64,000 nucleotides of DNA from the NCBI RefSeq assembly GCF_017876675.1, contig NZ_JAGIOI010000001.1, positions 2,294,001-2,358,000 on the forward strand, read 5' to 3'. The notes under the pieces were generated by a model. The model did not search any database, was not told the origin of the DNA, and saw nothing but the letters and a program-made list of their open reading frames with translations. This document shows, in pieces, positions 8,072 to 15,842 of the stretch; the first letter of the stretch is position 1; every line of letters starts with the position of its first letter. Both the position numbers and the translations under genes were made by a program. The DNA is from Arthrobacter stackebrandtii. Its GTDB lineage: Bacteria > Actinomycetota > Actinomycetes > Actinomycetales > Micrococcaceae.

Positions 8072-8096
8072 AGTTATTATCAAGTTGATAATAACT
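8072..8096 (+). promoter_or_regulatory. 25-bp perfect palindrome, probable NrtR operator
   Basis: AGTTATTATCAA (8072-8083), a central G (8084), TTGATAATAACT (8085-8096). The arms are exact reverse complements and AT-rich in a GC-rich setting. It sits 17 bases before the pnuC start, and the operon encodes an NrtR-type regulator, whose family binds such palindromes upstream of NAD genes. Confidence 0.8.
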
Positions 8097-8113
8097 ACTC
8101 AAGAGGAGGCGCC

Positions 8114-8767
8114 ATGAACGCCATCATCGACTGGCTCAACGCCACGGCCTTCACCCTTCTGGACAACCCGGTGAGCTGGGTTGAGGTCATCGGCTTCGCC
8201 ACCGGCGCCGCCTGCGTGTGGGGCGTGGCCCGGCAGAAGATCTGGAACTGGGGCGTGGGCATCCTGAACAACATTGCCTTCGTGATCCTGTTCCTCGGCG
8301 CCGGCCTCTACGGAGAAACGCTCCTGCAGGTCATCTTCGCCGCCATCGCCGTCTACGGCTGGATCAAGTGGAGCCGCGGCGCCAGCGGAACGGCCGGCGC
8401 CAACGACCTCCCCATCCGCAGCGCCACCCGCACCGAGGCGCTCACGGGAGCCGCCGCCGTCGTGCTGGCAACGGCAGCCATCGCCTGGCTGCTGCACGCC
8501 GGGACCGACTCGGTGGTCCCCATTCCCGACGCCTTCGTCCTCGCCGCCTCGCTCGTGGCCACCTACGCCCAGGCGAAGAAAATCTTCCAGCACTGGTACG
8601 TCTGGATCGTGATCGACCTCGTCTCGGTCCCGCTCTACTTCAGCCGCGGCCTGGCGCTGACCGCCATCCTCTACATCGGCTTCCTGGCCCTGTGCCTGTA
8701 CGGCCTGCTTGGCTGGAACCGCCTCCGCAAAACCGCCGCACCCGAACCCGCACTGGCAGGAGTCTGA
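8114..8767 (+). CDS. pnuC: Nicotinamide riboside transporter PnuC
   Basis: 217 residues. An integral membrane protein that takes up nicotinamide riboside, which NadR then phosphorylates and traps. ATG 8114 follows GAGGAGG (8103-8109). About seven hydrophobic helices are visible; the family signature lies near residues 160-176 (WYVWIVIDLVSVPLYF). The stop is two bases before nadR, so the genes form one operon. The palindrome upstream suggests repression when NAD is sufficient. Confidence 0.92.
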   Translation: MNAIIDWLNATAFTLLDNPVSWVEVIGFATGAACVWGVARQKIWNWGVGILNNIAFVILFLGAGLYGETLLQVIFAAIAVYGWIKWSRGASGTAGANDLPIRSATRTEALTGAAAVVLATAAIAWLLHAGTDSVVPIPDAFVLAASLVATYAQAKKIFQHWYVWIVIDLVSVPLYFSRGLALTAILYIGFLALCLYGLLGWNRLRKTAAPEPALAGV

Positions 8768-8769
8768 CC

Positions 8770-9870
8770 ATGGAGAACGCACTCGTCATTGGCAAGTTCT
8801 ACCCGCCCCATGCCGGCCACCGGCACCTGATTGCCACGGCCGCAGCCGCCGCCCGGCACGTGTACGTGCTGGTCCAGGGGAGCCGCTTTGAGTCGCTCAC
8901 CGCCGCCCGGCGTGCCGCCTGGCTTGAGGAAGAGTTCGACGGCGGAAACGTCACCATTGTGCCGGTCCGCAACGACTGCCCCGTGGACTACGCCAGTGAC
9001 GAGATTTGGGCCGCGCAGGTGGAGAACATGCGTTGGGCGCTCAAAGCCAAGGGTGTGGAAAAGGTTGACGCCGTGTTCACGTCTGAGGCTTACGGCGAGC
9101 GGCTGGCGGACGCGTTTGGTGCCGCCCACATGGTGGTCGACCCGGCACGCAGCACCCACCGCATCAGCGGCACCGCCTGCCGGGAGGACCTGGCGGGAAA
9201 CTGGGGCCGGCTGGTTCCGGCGGCACGGCGCGGGCTGGCCGTGCGGGTGATCGTGGTCGGCGCGGAATCGACCGGCACCACCACGCTCAGCGAGGCACTG
9301 ACGGCGCACTACCGCCGGCAATTCCCGGCCATGCGCGACGTCACCGAGCACGGCCGCTTCTACACTTACGAACTGCTGGAGAAGCTGCAGGTGGAACATC
9401 GCGGGGCAACCGTGGAGGACCTGGTGTGGACGGATGCGGACTTTGGCATCATCGCCACCCGGCAGACCGCCATGGAGCAGGCCGCCGCGGAGGCCGCACC
9501 ACTCGTCATTGCGGACACCGACGCACTCGCCACCACCTTGTGGGAGCGGTACTACCTGGGCGATGGCAGCTACGGCTCGTACGAGGCCCTGACCCACCTG
9601 CCCCGCCGCGACGTGTACCTGCTGACCGACTTCAACGGCGTGGACTTTGAAGACGACGGCTGGCGCGAAGGCGAGCACCGGCGCCCCGAAATGACCGAAT
9701 GGTTCAAGGAGGCGCTGACCGAGGAGGGCCACTCGTGGATCCTCGTGACAGGCAGCCATGAACGCCGCATGGCCACCGCCACCGCCGTCATTGATGCCAT
9801 GCTGGAACAGCAAAACACGTTCACGGCCCCCGCCTGGGCCGGCCGCACAGTGCTGGAAGGAGCGGCGTGA
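8770..9870 (+). CDS. nadR: NadR-type NMN adenylyltransferase / ribosylnicotinamide kinase
   Basis: 366 residues. The N-terminal half is a nucleotidyltransferase with GKFYPPHAGH, giving HxGH at 14-17 (NMN to NAD). The C-terminal half (about 158-350) is a P-loop kinase for nicotinamide riboside. Its Walker A reads GAESTGTTT (164-172), with Thr where the usual GK[ST] lysine would be. My recollection is that some actinobacterial homologues share this change. I placed the start at ATG 8770, two bases after the pnuC stop. The end overlaps the next start as GTGA. Confidence 0.9.
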   Translation: MENALVIGKFYPPHAGHRHLIATAAAAARHVYVLVQGSRFESLTAARRAAWLEEEFDGGNVTIVPVRNDCPVDYASDEIWAAQVENMRWALKAKGVEKVDAVFTSEAYGERLADAFGAAHMVVDPARSTHRISGTACREDLAGNWGRLVPAARRGLAVRVIVVGAESTGTTTLSEALTAHYRRQFPAMRDVTEHGRFYTYELLEKLQVEHRGATVEDLVWTDADFGIIATRQTAMEQAAAEAAPLVIADTDALATTLWERYYLGDGSYGSYEALTHLPRRDVYLLTDFNGVDFEDDGWREGEHRRPEMTEWFKEALTEEGHSWILVTGSHERRMATATAVIDAMLEQQNTFTAPAWAGRTVLEGAA

Positions 9871-10604
9871 GCAGCAACGGATCCCAGGAGGCCGAGTTCC
9901 TGGCCGGCTACAACCCCGCCGAGTTTCCACCCGTCGCGCTGACCGTCGACCTCGTGGTGTTTGCCGTGGCCAACAAGGAACTGCATGTGGCACTCGTGGA
10001 ACGCGGCGGGCAGCCGTTCCTCGGCAGACTGGCCCTGCCCGGGGGATTCGTGGGGCCCGACGAGGACGCTCTCGCGGCGGCCCGCCGGGAACTGGCGGAG
10101 GAAGCCGGGCTGGACCTTTCCGGCCACCGCGTGGCCGTGGAACAGCTGGCCACCTACAGCGCCCCGGACCGCGACCCCCGGATGCGGGTGGTGTCGGTGG
10201 CGCACCTGGTCCTGCTGGCCTCCGACGGCGCAAGCCTGCCGGAGCTGCGGGCAGGCACCGACGCCGCCAAGGCACAATGGCGGCCCGTCCATGCGCTGGA
10301 CACGGGCGCCCTGGCATTTGACCATGCCCAAATCCTGCATGCAGGCTTGGAACGGTTGGCCGGAAAAATGGAATACACCACCATTGCCGCCGCCCTGGTG
10401 CCGGAGGAATTCACCGTCTCCGCACTCCGGGACGTCTACACCGCGGTGTGGCAGGTGGAACTTCCGGCCGGAAACTTCACCCGGAAAATGCGCGCCTGCC
10501 TGGCCCCCACGGGAGGCAAGGTGCAGGCAGTGGGGGCTCCGGCGTCGCTCTTCAAGGTGGCGGGGCAATGGATCCTGCCACCTCTCAACCGAACAAAGGG
10601 ATAA
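9867..10604 (+). CDS. nrtR: NrtR-type NAD regulator (Nudix domain plus winged helix)
   Basis: 245 residues, GTG start overlapping the nadR stop. Residues about 20-150 are a Nudix domain with a complete box (GFVGPDED then RELAEEAGL, matching G-x5-E-x7-RE-x2-EE-x-G). Residues about 165-240 are a winged helix with FTVSALRDVYTAVW and NFTRKM, the DNA-binding part of NrtR. The family represses NAD biosynthesis and salvage genes and is released by ADP-ribose-type ligands. Many NrtR proteins have a degenerate Nudix box; this one looks intact, so hydrolase activity cannot be excluded. It probably binds the palindrome at 8072-8096. Confidence 0.88.
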   Translation: MSSNGSQEAEFLAGYNPAEFPPVALTVDLVVFAVANKELHVALVERGGQPFLGRLALPGGFVGPDEDALAAARRELAEEAGLDLSGHRVAVEQLATYSAPDRDPRMRVVSVAHLVLLASDGASLPELRAGTDAAKAQWRPVHALDTGALAFDHAQILHAGLERLAGKMEYTTIAAALVPEEFTVSALRDVYTAVWQVELPAGNFTRKMRACLAPTGGKVQAVGAPASLFKVAGQWILPPLNRTKG

Positions 10605-10613
10605 ACACCGAAC

Positions 10614-11168
10614 ATGGGAATCTTTGCGCCAAGGAAGAAGGCGACGCCCGAGGCATACATTGCCGCCAGTGTTGAGGCGATGGCGGAAGTCCAGCAGATC
10701 CACATGAACACGTGGGGCATGAACCGTGCCGACTGCCGGTGGGACGTTGACATGAACCTGGGGAAGGTCTCGTTCATGTTCCCGGACAAGCTGGTCACCG
10801 CGGACATCCAGGTGGTGGGGACCCTGTTTGACGGCACCTTCATGTGGGGCTGGGACCATCCGTCGGTGCCGGCCCCGCTGCGGTTCGACGCGCTCGCCGC
10901 AAGGGAATGGGGCGCACAGAACTCGCTGCCGCAGTACACACAGTTGCAGGTGCCCGCGGACATGGATGCGGCGTGGGAGTTCACGGCGGTTGCGGCCAGG
11001 CAAGGCAATGCCGCCGGAACGTACAGCGGACAGGCCGGAACCGCGCGGGTGTTCCTCACGTTTGGGAAACTCACCATGACGTCGTTGTCGGCTGCAGCCG
11101 TGCCGGGGGCCGGGAGCCGGGGGCCGGTGCGGATTGGCGGTCCGGGCACGGCCGGACGGAACCGGTGA
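10614..11168 (+). CDS. DUF6882-like protein
   Basis: 184 residues. The pattern WDVDMNLGKVSFMFPDK, then GTLFDGTFMWGWDHPSVP, fits the DUF6882 family as I know it: small cytoplasmic proteins of unknown function. There is no signal peptide or membrane segment. The last 25 residues are Gly/Arg-rich and probably disordered. It starts nine bases after nrtR and might be read through from the NAD operon, but no functional link is evident. Confidence 0.65.
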   Translation: MGIFAPRKKATPEAYIAASVEAMAEVQQIHMNTWGMNRADCRWDVDMNLGKVSFMFPDKLVTADIQVVGTLFDGTFMWGWDHPSVPAPLRFDALAAREWGAQNSLPQYTQLQVPADMDAAWEFTAVAARQGNAAGTYSGQAGTARVFLTFGKLTMTSLSAAAVPGAGSRGPVRIGGPGTAGRNR

Positions 11169-11313
11169 GCGGCCTGAACCGGGGCGGCAGTTGGAACCGA
11201 TTCGCACCCCCGGCCGTTGTGCTGGACAAGCCCTGCAAAGCTGGGAGAATTTGAGATAGGCCGGGAATTGACCGGCCGGAACGCGCCAGGGGGACACCAT
11301 CGAAAGCCAGACC

Positions 11314-12321
11314 GTGGAAGATGCGGGGCATGCCATGGACGAATCACGATTCCAACAGGCAACCCTCCAGGAGGCCGCGCAGGCCATCCGGGACACCATA
11401 GTGGGCAGGCTCCACGATGACGGGCTGAACCACCACGACGTGGAGTTCCGGGTGAAGTCATCGGACTCCGCGGCGGAGAAAATGTCGCGTCGCGACCACG
11501 ACGGGCTGCTCAAGTACCCCGGCGGCCTTGAGCGGCTGGACGACCTCATCGGCGTGCGGGTCATCCTGTATGTGGAGTCGGACATCGACGCCGTGGCCAT
11601 TGCCCTCACCAGCCAGTTCATCTGCCATGACGACGAGGACAAGACCGCCATCATGCGCAAGAATGGCGGCATCGGCTACGCCGGGCGGCACCTGACGCTG
11701 GAGGTCCCCACGGACCGGCCGCCCACCAACTGCAAGGACTTCGGCGGGTACCGCTTTGAGGTGCAGATCCGCACGGTCCTCCAGCATGCCTGGGCCGAGT
11801 TTGAGCACGACATCCGCTTCAAGGGTTCCAGCGGCGACAATGCCGAGATCAGCCGTGCCTTCACCATGGCCTCCACCCTGATTGAGCTGGCCGACCAGCA
11901 GTTCGTGAACATTGCCGACATCCTCAAGCGCCAACAGGCCCACCTGGCAGTGGACACCGGCGCCCAGGAACAGCTGCTCGACGCCGGATCCCTCCAGGGA
12001 GTGCTGACCCGCGCCTTCCCGAACTACCGCAGCAGCAAGGAAAACCAGTACGACTGGATGGTGCACGTCCTCGCCGCCAACGGGATCGACACGGTCAATG
12101 CGGCCGAGGAGTGGTTCCACTCCATCGATTCGCAGCAGGTGGCCAAGCTCATGGAATACCGCTTCAACCCCGGTCAGGTCCGCGTCGCCGACGACCTCTT
12201 GCTGCAGACATTCGGGGAGTCGCACGTGGACGCCACCAAGTCCGTGGGCAGCGACCGCAACCGCGAATCCAAGCTCCGCTCCCGCCTGCGCAAGCTCCGC
12301 AACGAGCTCGACGGCCACTGA
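11314..12321 (+). CDS. RelA/SpoT-domain GTP pyrophosphokinase-like protein (small alarmone synthetase type)
   Basis: 335 residues from GTG 11314. The synthetase core spans about 40-190: RVKSSDSAAEKM, KYPGGLERLDDLIGVRV, GYAGRHL and EVQIRTVLQHAWAEFEHDI, the last being the HAWAE.EHD signature of ppGpp synthetases. No HD hydrolase, TGS or ACT domain is present, so it should make, not degrade, (p)ppGpp or a related nucleotide. Residues 200-335 form an extension of unknown role with a basic tail. The start is unclear: the best ribosome site (AGGGGGA, 11288-11294) fits an ATC codon at 11299 in this frame, while GTG 11314 and ATG 11335 have poor sites. Confidence 0.85.
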   Translation: MEDAGHAMDESRFQQATLQEAAQAIRDTIVGRLHDDGLNHHDVEFRVKSSDSAAEKMSRRDHDGLLKYPGGLERLDDLIGVRVILYVESDIDAVAIALTSQFICHDDEDKTAIMRKNGGIGYAGRHLTLEVPTDRPPTNCKDFGGYRFEVQIRTVLQHAWAEFEHDIRFKGSSGDNAEISRAFTMASTLIELADQQFVNIADILKRQQAHLAVDTGAQEQLLDAGSLQGVLTRAFPNYRSSKENQYDWMVHVLAANGIDTVNAAEEWFHSIDSQQVAKLMEYRFNPGQVRVADDLLLQTFGESHVDATKSVGSDRNRESKLRSRLRKLRNELDGH

Positions 12322-12993
12322 CGCCGGCCGCCGGTCTCGGCCGGGCAGGATGGCTTCAGCCTTGCCTGTCGCCGTGTTCCGGCATCCGTTCATGCATAAC
12401 ATGCGTTTGCATGGTAAAGAATTGGCAACAACTGCTGAGCTGTCCTTTTGGACAATGGCGCCGGGAAAATACTGCCCAATCACGCCGAATCGCCGTTGAA
12501 ATGCGATGAACGGCGCGGTGGCGGTGCGGCGCCCCTGTCCAAAAGAACAGGCAGGGCAGATGCCGCCCGCAGGGCCCGCCTTGATATGGCCAACATGGCC
12601 GCAGGCCCCGGGCAGGGCCCGCCATCGTACTGTTAGGCTCCCTTTTGTCTTCACCTGGTGGGGACAGGAATTGGCAGGCAGCCCACAATTTCTTCGCGTG
12701 ATCTGCCACCGTAAGAAACGGCCGGCGGCCTGCCCATTCCAGCGCACAGCCTTGCACGGCTGGCCGATTCGCAAGGACGGCCGGAGCGGCAACGGCTGAG
12801 TAAAGTACGGTTTGGGGGACTTTGCTCTGCTGTTGCCGGTTCGGCCGGGAACCGGGGGGTGTGCCCGGTTCGCGGCCGTCCGTGCAAGGACCCGGCCCGG
12901 CACGCCCCTGTCCCTGGGCGGGCCGGACCGGGAACAACCCGGGAACAGGCCCGGCGCGCCCGGGGCCGCCACTGCCGGGTGCGATGCCCGCCG
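12322..12993. other. 672-base intergenic region without a convincing gene
   Basis: Frames here are not family-like and have no good ribosome sites. Visible structure: CATGCA/TGCATG (12391-12413), an imperfect 15-16-bp inverted pair CTGTCCTTTTGGACA (12440-12454) and CTGTCCAAAAGAACAG (12535-12550), a direct repeat CAGGGCCCGCC (about 12570 and 12613), and a GGTTCGGCCGGGAACC hairpin near 12838. It separates the alarmone gene from a convergent VOC gene and may hold a terminator or small RNA, but I cannot support one. Confidence 0.5.
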
Positions 12994-13509
12994 CTAGCCG
13001 TTTTGGGTGGCCGCCCATGCCTCGACGCGGGCAGTGCTCTCCTCCTCGGAAAGGTCCTCGACGCGGGTCATGATGGACCACCGCACGCCGAACGGGTCGC
13101 GGATGCTGGCAAAGCGGTCGCCGGAGGCAAAATTGGCCACCGGCTCCCGGACGGCAGCACCGGCCCGGACGGCCCGCTCCACCACGGCGTCAACATCCGG
13201 GCAGTAAAAGCCCATGGAGTACACGTCGTCTTCCCCGGCGGGCGGCGCCACCAGGTGGTACTGCGGATTTGGCTCGCCCAACTGCAGCCGGCCCTGGCCG
13301 AAGTCCATTTCCGCATGGACCACCACGCCGCCAAACTCCATGCTGGAGATGGTGCGGGCGCCAAAGACCTCGGCGTAAAACGCCATGGCCCCGGCTGCCT
13401 GGGGGATGGCAAGGAACGGGGTCAGGCTGCTGAACCCGCCGGGAACGCCGTTGCTGGTGTACCGGCCGTCCGCGGCCGCTGTCTTTTCGATCTCTGCTGG
13501 CTTGTTCAT
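12994..13509 (-). CDS. VOC protein (PhnB-like glyoxalase-fold)
   Basis: 171 residues, ATG at 13509. The core LTPFLAIPQAAGAMAFYAEV, the middle GEPNPQYHLVAPP and the end IRDPFGVRWSIMTRVEDL match PhnB-like VOC proteins; no enzyme activity can be assigned. The sequence TAGCGT on the minus strand (13522-13517) ends seven bases before the ATG, pointing to a leaderless transcript. It is divergent from an AraC-type regulator 91 bases away, which may control it. Confidence 0.8.
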   Translation of the reverse strand: MNKPAEIEKTAAADGRYTSNGVPGGFSSLTPFLAIPQAAGAMAFYAEVFGARTISSMEFGGVVVHAEMDFGQGRLQLGEPNPQYHLVAPPAGEDDVYSMGFYCPDVDAVVERAVRAGAAVREPVANFASGDRFASIRDPFGVRWSIMTRVEDLSEEESTARVEAWAATQNG

Positions 13510-13600
13510 GGCCTCAACGCTATGGCCCCGCAGAGGCCGCAGGCTTGTAGATTCGCGACATCCCGGACCGGGGGAGGAGCCTGGACCATAGACTGTCCCC

Positions 13601-14389
13601 GTGGACCACGAATTCAAGGGAATCCTGTACCCCGCACGCCTGCCCGAGTTCCACCGGCTGCCTGCGCCCGCAGAGGTGGCCGAGCTGGTCCAATGGTTCT
13701 GGATCCCGGAGTGGGACATCGAGCCCGGGCGGTCTTCGCGGCAGCAGGTGCTGTCTTTTCCCGCCTCCAACCTGGCAATCCAACGCGACGTGGTGGAGTT
13801 CGCCGGCCCCACCACCACGGTCTCAAACCAGGACCTTGCCGGGCGGGGCTGGGCAGTTGGCGCCCTCCTGCAGCCGGCTGCGGTGCCGCTGTTTACCGCC
13901 AATCCTGCAGGGCTGCGCGACGCCAGGCTGGAGGTTGCGGCACCCGGGCTGCGCGGCGCCGTCGTGCAGGCCATGGAGATTTCCGACGGCGGGAGGCGGC
14001 GCGCGCAGGCGGTTGCCGTGGTCGCGGAATGGCTGGCGGAGCAGTCGCCCAAAGTCTCCGATGAGGCGCGGCTGGCGAACGCCATGGCCGCGCTGATTGC
14101 GGGGAACCCGGCACTGGTGCGGGTCGAGGACGTGGCGGAGGGGCTGGCGGTGTCTGTGCGGACGCTGCAGCGGCTGGCGAAGAAGTACGTGGGGCTGGGC
14201 CCGGCTGCGCTGATCAGGCGGCGCCGGCTGCAGGAGGCAGCGGACCGGGCCCGCAGTCATCCGGAAATGGACCTGGCCGAGGTGGCGGCGGAGTTTGGCT
14301 ACGCAGACCAGTCGCACCTGGCCAACGATTTCCAGCGGGTCCTGGGCTTTGCGCCCAGCAGCTACCGGCGGCATTCAGGGCAGGGGTGA
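13601..14389 (+). CDS. AraC-family transcriptional regulator
   Basis: 262 residues, GTG start. The C-terminal domain (about 165-260) has both helix-turn-helix units: VRVEDVAEGLAVSVRTLQRL and MDLAEVAAEFGYADQSHLAN, ending with the usual FAPSSYRR. The N-terminal 150 residues form a sensor region (AELVQWFWIPEWDI) of the kind found in regulators with DUF6597-like domains; the ligand is unknown. TAGACT (13589-13594) lies six bases before the GTG, so translation is probably leaderless. The divergent VOC gene is the likely target. Confidence 0.85.
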   Translation: MDHEFKGILYPARLPEFHRLPAPAEVAELVQWFWIPEWDIEPGRSSRQQVLSFPASNLAIQRDVVEFAGPTTTVSNQDLAGRGWAVGALLQPAAVPLFTANPAGLRDARLEVAAPGLRGAVVQAMEISDGGRRRAQAVAVVAEWLAEQSPKVSDEARLANAMAALIAGNPALVRVEDVAEGLAVSVRTLQRLAKKYVGLGPAALIRRRRLQEAADRARSHPEMDLAEVAAEFGYADQSHLANDFQRVLGFAPSSYRRHSGQG

Positions 14390-14398
14390 CGGGCTTTG

Positions 14399-14422
14399 TG
14401 ACGGCGCGTGAACGCCCGTGAC
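14399..14422 (+). promoter_or_regulatory. Sulfur box A: TGAC/TGAA/TGAC at exact 10-bp steps
   Basis: TGAC at 14399, TGAA at 14409, TGAC at 14419. The 15 bases TGACGGCGCGTGAAC differ at two positions from the identical stretch in boxes B and C. It lies about 18 bases before a -35-like TTCCGC (14441), with TAGCCT at 14464-14469 six bases before the start. The position suits an activator. Confidence 0.6.
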
Positions 14423-14475
14423 GTACCGCGTCGATTGGCTTCCGCCCGCGTCCCCGGCGTCCCTAGCCTAGGGAA

Positions 14476-15654
14476 ATGACAAAATACACAGCACCCAAAA
14501 CGCCCGAAGAACCGACCCCCGGAAGCGCCTCGCCGCTGAAGACAACCCGCGTGGAGGCGGGCGCAAAACCCCGGCGCAAACTGCGCGGACTGGAGATCGC
14601 GGCGCTCGTGGCCGTGGTGGCCCTGGTGGGAGCCGGGGCGGCAGTGGCCGCCGTGAACGCCGGACGCAACACTGCGCCTGACCAGCCCGCCGCCGCAGCC
14701 CCCGCCGCCGAGCTCCGGCTCGGCTACTTTGCCAACGTCACCCACGCACCGGCCCTGATCGGCGTCAACGACGGCATCCTCGCCAAGCACCTGGGCGCCA
14801 CCGAACTGAAAACGCAGGTGTTCAACGCCGGCCCCTCAGCCATCGAGGCCCTGAACGCCGGGGCCATCGACGCCGCCTACCTCGGCCCCAACCCGGCGAT
14901 CAACTCCTTCGTGAAGAGCGGCGGCGAGTCCATCCGCATCGTCGCCGGGGCCACGAGCGGCGGCGCGCAGCTGGTGGTCAGGCCCGAAATCACCTCGGCG
15001 GCCCAGTTGCGCGGCAAGGTGCTTGCCAGTCCGCAGCTGGGCGGCACGCAGGATGTTGCCCTGCGGTCCTGGCTGGCCGGGGAGGGCCTGGCCACCACGC
15101 CCAGCGGCGGCGGCGACGTCACCATCAACCCCACCGACAACGCCAGCACCCTGAAGTTGTTCCAGGAAGGCAAGCTCGACGGCGCCTGGCTGCCGGAACC
15201 GTGGGCCTCCCGCCTGGTGTTGCAGGCCGGGGCCAAGGTGCTGGTCAACGAGGCCGACCTTTGGGAGGACGGCGACTTCGCCACCACCATCCTGATTGTC
15301 AGCAAGGCCTTCCTGAAAGAGCACCCGCAAACCGTGGACGCCCTGCTGGAAGGGAACAAGGAGTCCATCGACTGGCTCAACGCCCACCCGCAGGATGCCG
15401 CGGCCTCTGTCAACGCAGCCCTCAAGACCGCGGCCGGCAAGGAACTGCCCGCCGACGTCATCGACCGGTCCCTGACCGAACTGAAGTTCTCCCCGGACCC
15501 TCTGGCACACACCTTCCCGAAACTGCTGGCAGCCGGCGTCACGGCGGGTGTGGGAAAGGACGCGGACCTGTCAGGAATCTTTGACCTGGCACCGCTGAAC
15601 AAGATCCTGGCCAAGGACGGGGCGCCGGAAGTCTCCGCCGCCGGCCTCGACTGA
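14476..15654 (+). CDS. ABC transporter substrate-binding protein, SsuA/NrtA-like (copy 1)
   Basis: 392 residues. A single N-terminal hydrophobic helix (about 38-60) follows a basic stretch (KPRRKLRG) and would anchor it outside the membrane; no lipobox Cys is seen. The binding fold starts at LRLGYFANVTHAPALIGV and includes GAIDAAYLGPNPA and LGGTQDVALRSWL, as in SsuA/TauA/NrtA-type proteins. The ligand may be sulfate, a sulfonate or a sulfate ester. It has its own sulfur box and a following hairpin (15673-15704), so it may be transcribed alone. It is a clear paralogue of the next gene. Confidence 0.88.
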   Translation: MTKYTAPKTPEEPTPGSASPLKTTRVEAGAKPRRKLRGLEIAALVAVVALVGAGAAVAAVNAGRNTAPDQPAAAAPAAELRLGYFANVTHAPALIGVNDGILAKHLGATELKTQVFNAGPSAIEALNAGAIDAAYLGPNPAINSFVKSGGESIRIVAGATSGGAQLVVRPEITSAAQLRGKVLASPQLGGTQDVALRSWLAGEGLATTPSGGGDVTINPTDNASTLKLFQEGKLDGAWLPEPWASRLVLQAGAKVLVNEADLWEDGDFATTILIVSKAFLKEHPQTVDALLEGNKESIDWLNAHPQDAAASVNAALKTAAGKELPADVIDRSLTELKFSPDPLAHTFPKLLAAGVTAGVGKDADLSGIFDLAPLNKILAKDGAPEVSAAGLD

Positions 15655-15672
15655 GCAGCACCATTTCGGACG

Positions 15673-15704
15673 GCCGGCACCCGGGCTTCCTGTCCGGTGC
15701 CGGC
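15673..15704 (+). terminator. Hairpin after binding protein 1
   Basis: GCCGGCACC (15673-15681) pairs with GGTGCCGGC (15696-15704) around a 14-base loop. There is no T-run, so termination would be weak or need Rho. Confidence 0.5.
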
Positions 15705-15765
15705 GGCCCGGCCACAGGCAAGGGCGCCGTCCATACAAGTGAAGGCTCGAAATATGTCCCGAATG

Positions 15766-15836
15766 TGACGCCGCATGAACAACCGTGACCTTGGGAGTCC
15801 CGTCCATTGAAGCACAGGCCCGGCTTTCCCTACCGT
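15766..15836 (+). promoter_or_regulatory. Sulfur box B and promoter of binding protein 2
   Basis: TGAC at 15766, TGAA at 15776, TGAC at 15786, again exact 10-bp steps. Then TTGAAG (15807-15812), 18 bases, TACCGT (15831-15836), and six bases to the ATG. The first 15 bases of the box, TGACGCCGCATGAAC, are identical to those in box C upstream of cysG. Confidence 0.65.
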
Positions 15837-15842
15837 TTAACC

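Noticed and set aside
8671-11672. Two overlapping minus-strand frames of 548 and 700 codons across nadR, nrtR and the alarmone gene
   Set aside because: Three well-supported plus-strand genes cover the same bases; the antisense frames show no family and arise from GC-rich third positions.
12859-14064. A 401-codon plus-strand frame across the intergenic region and the VOC gene
   Set aside because: It runs antisense to the VOC gene and out of frame with the AraC gene, with no family signal.
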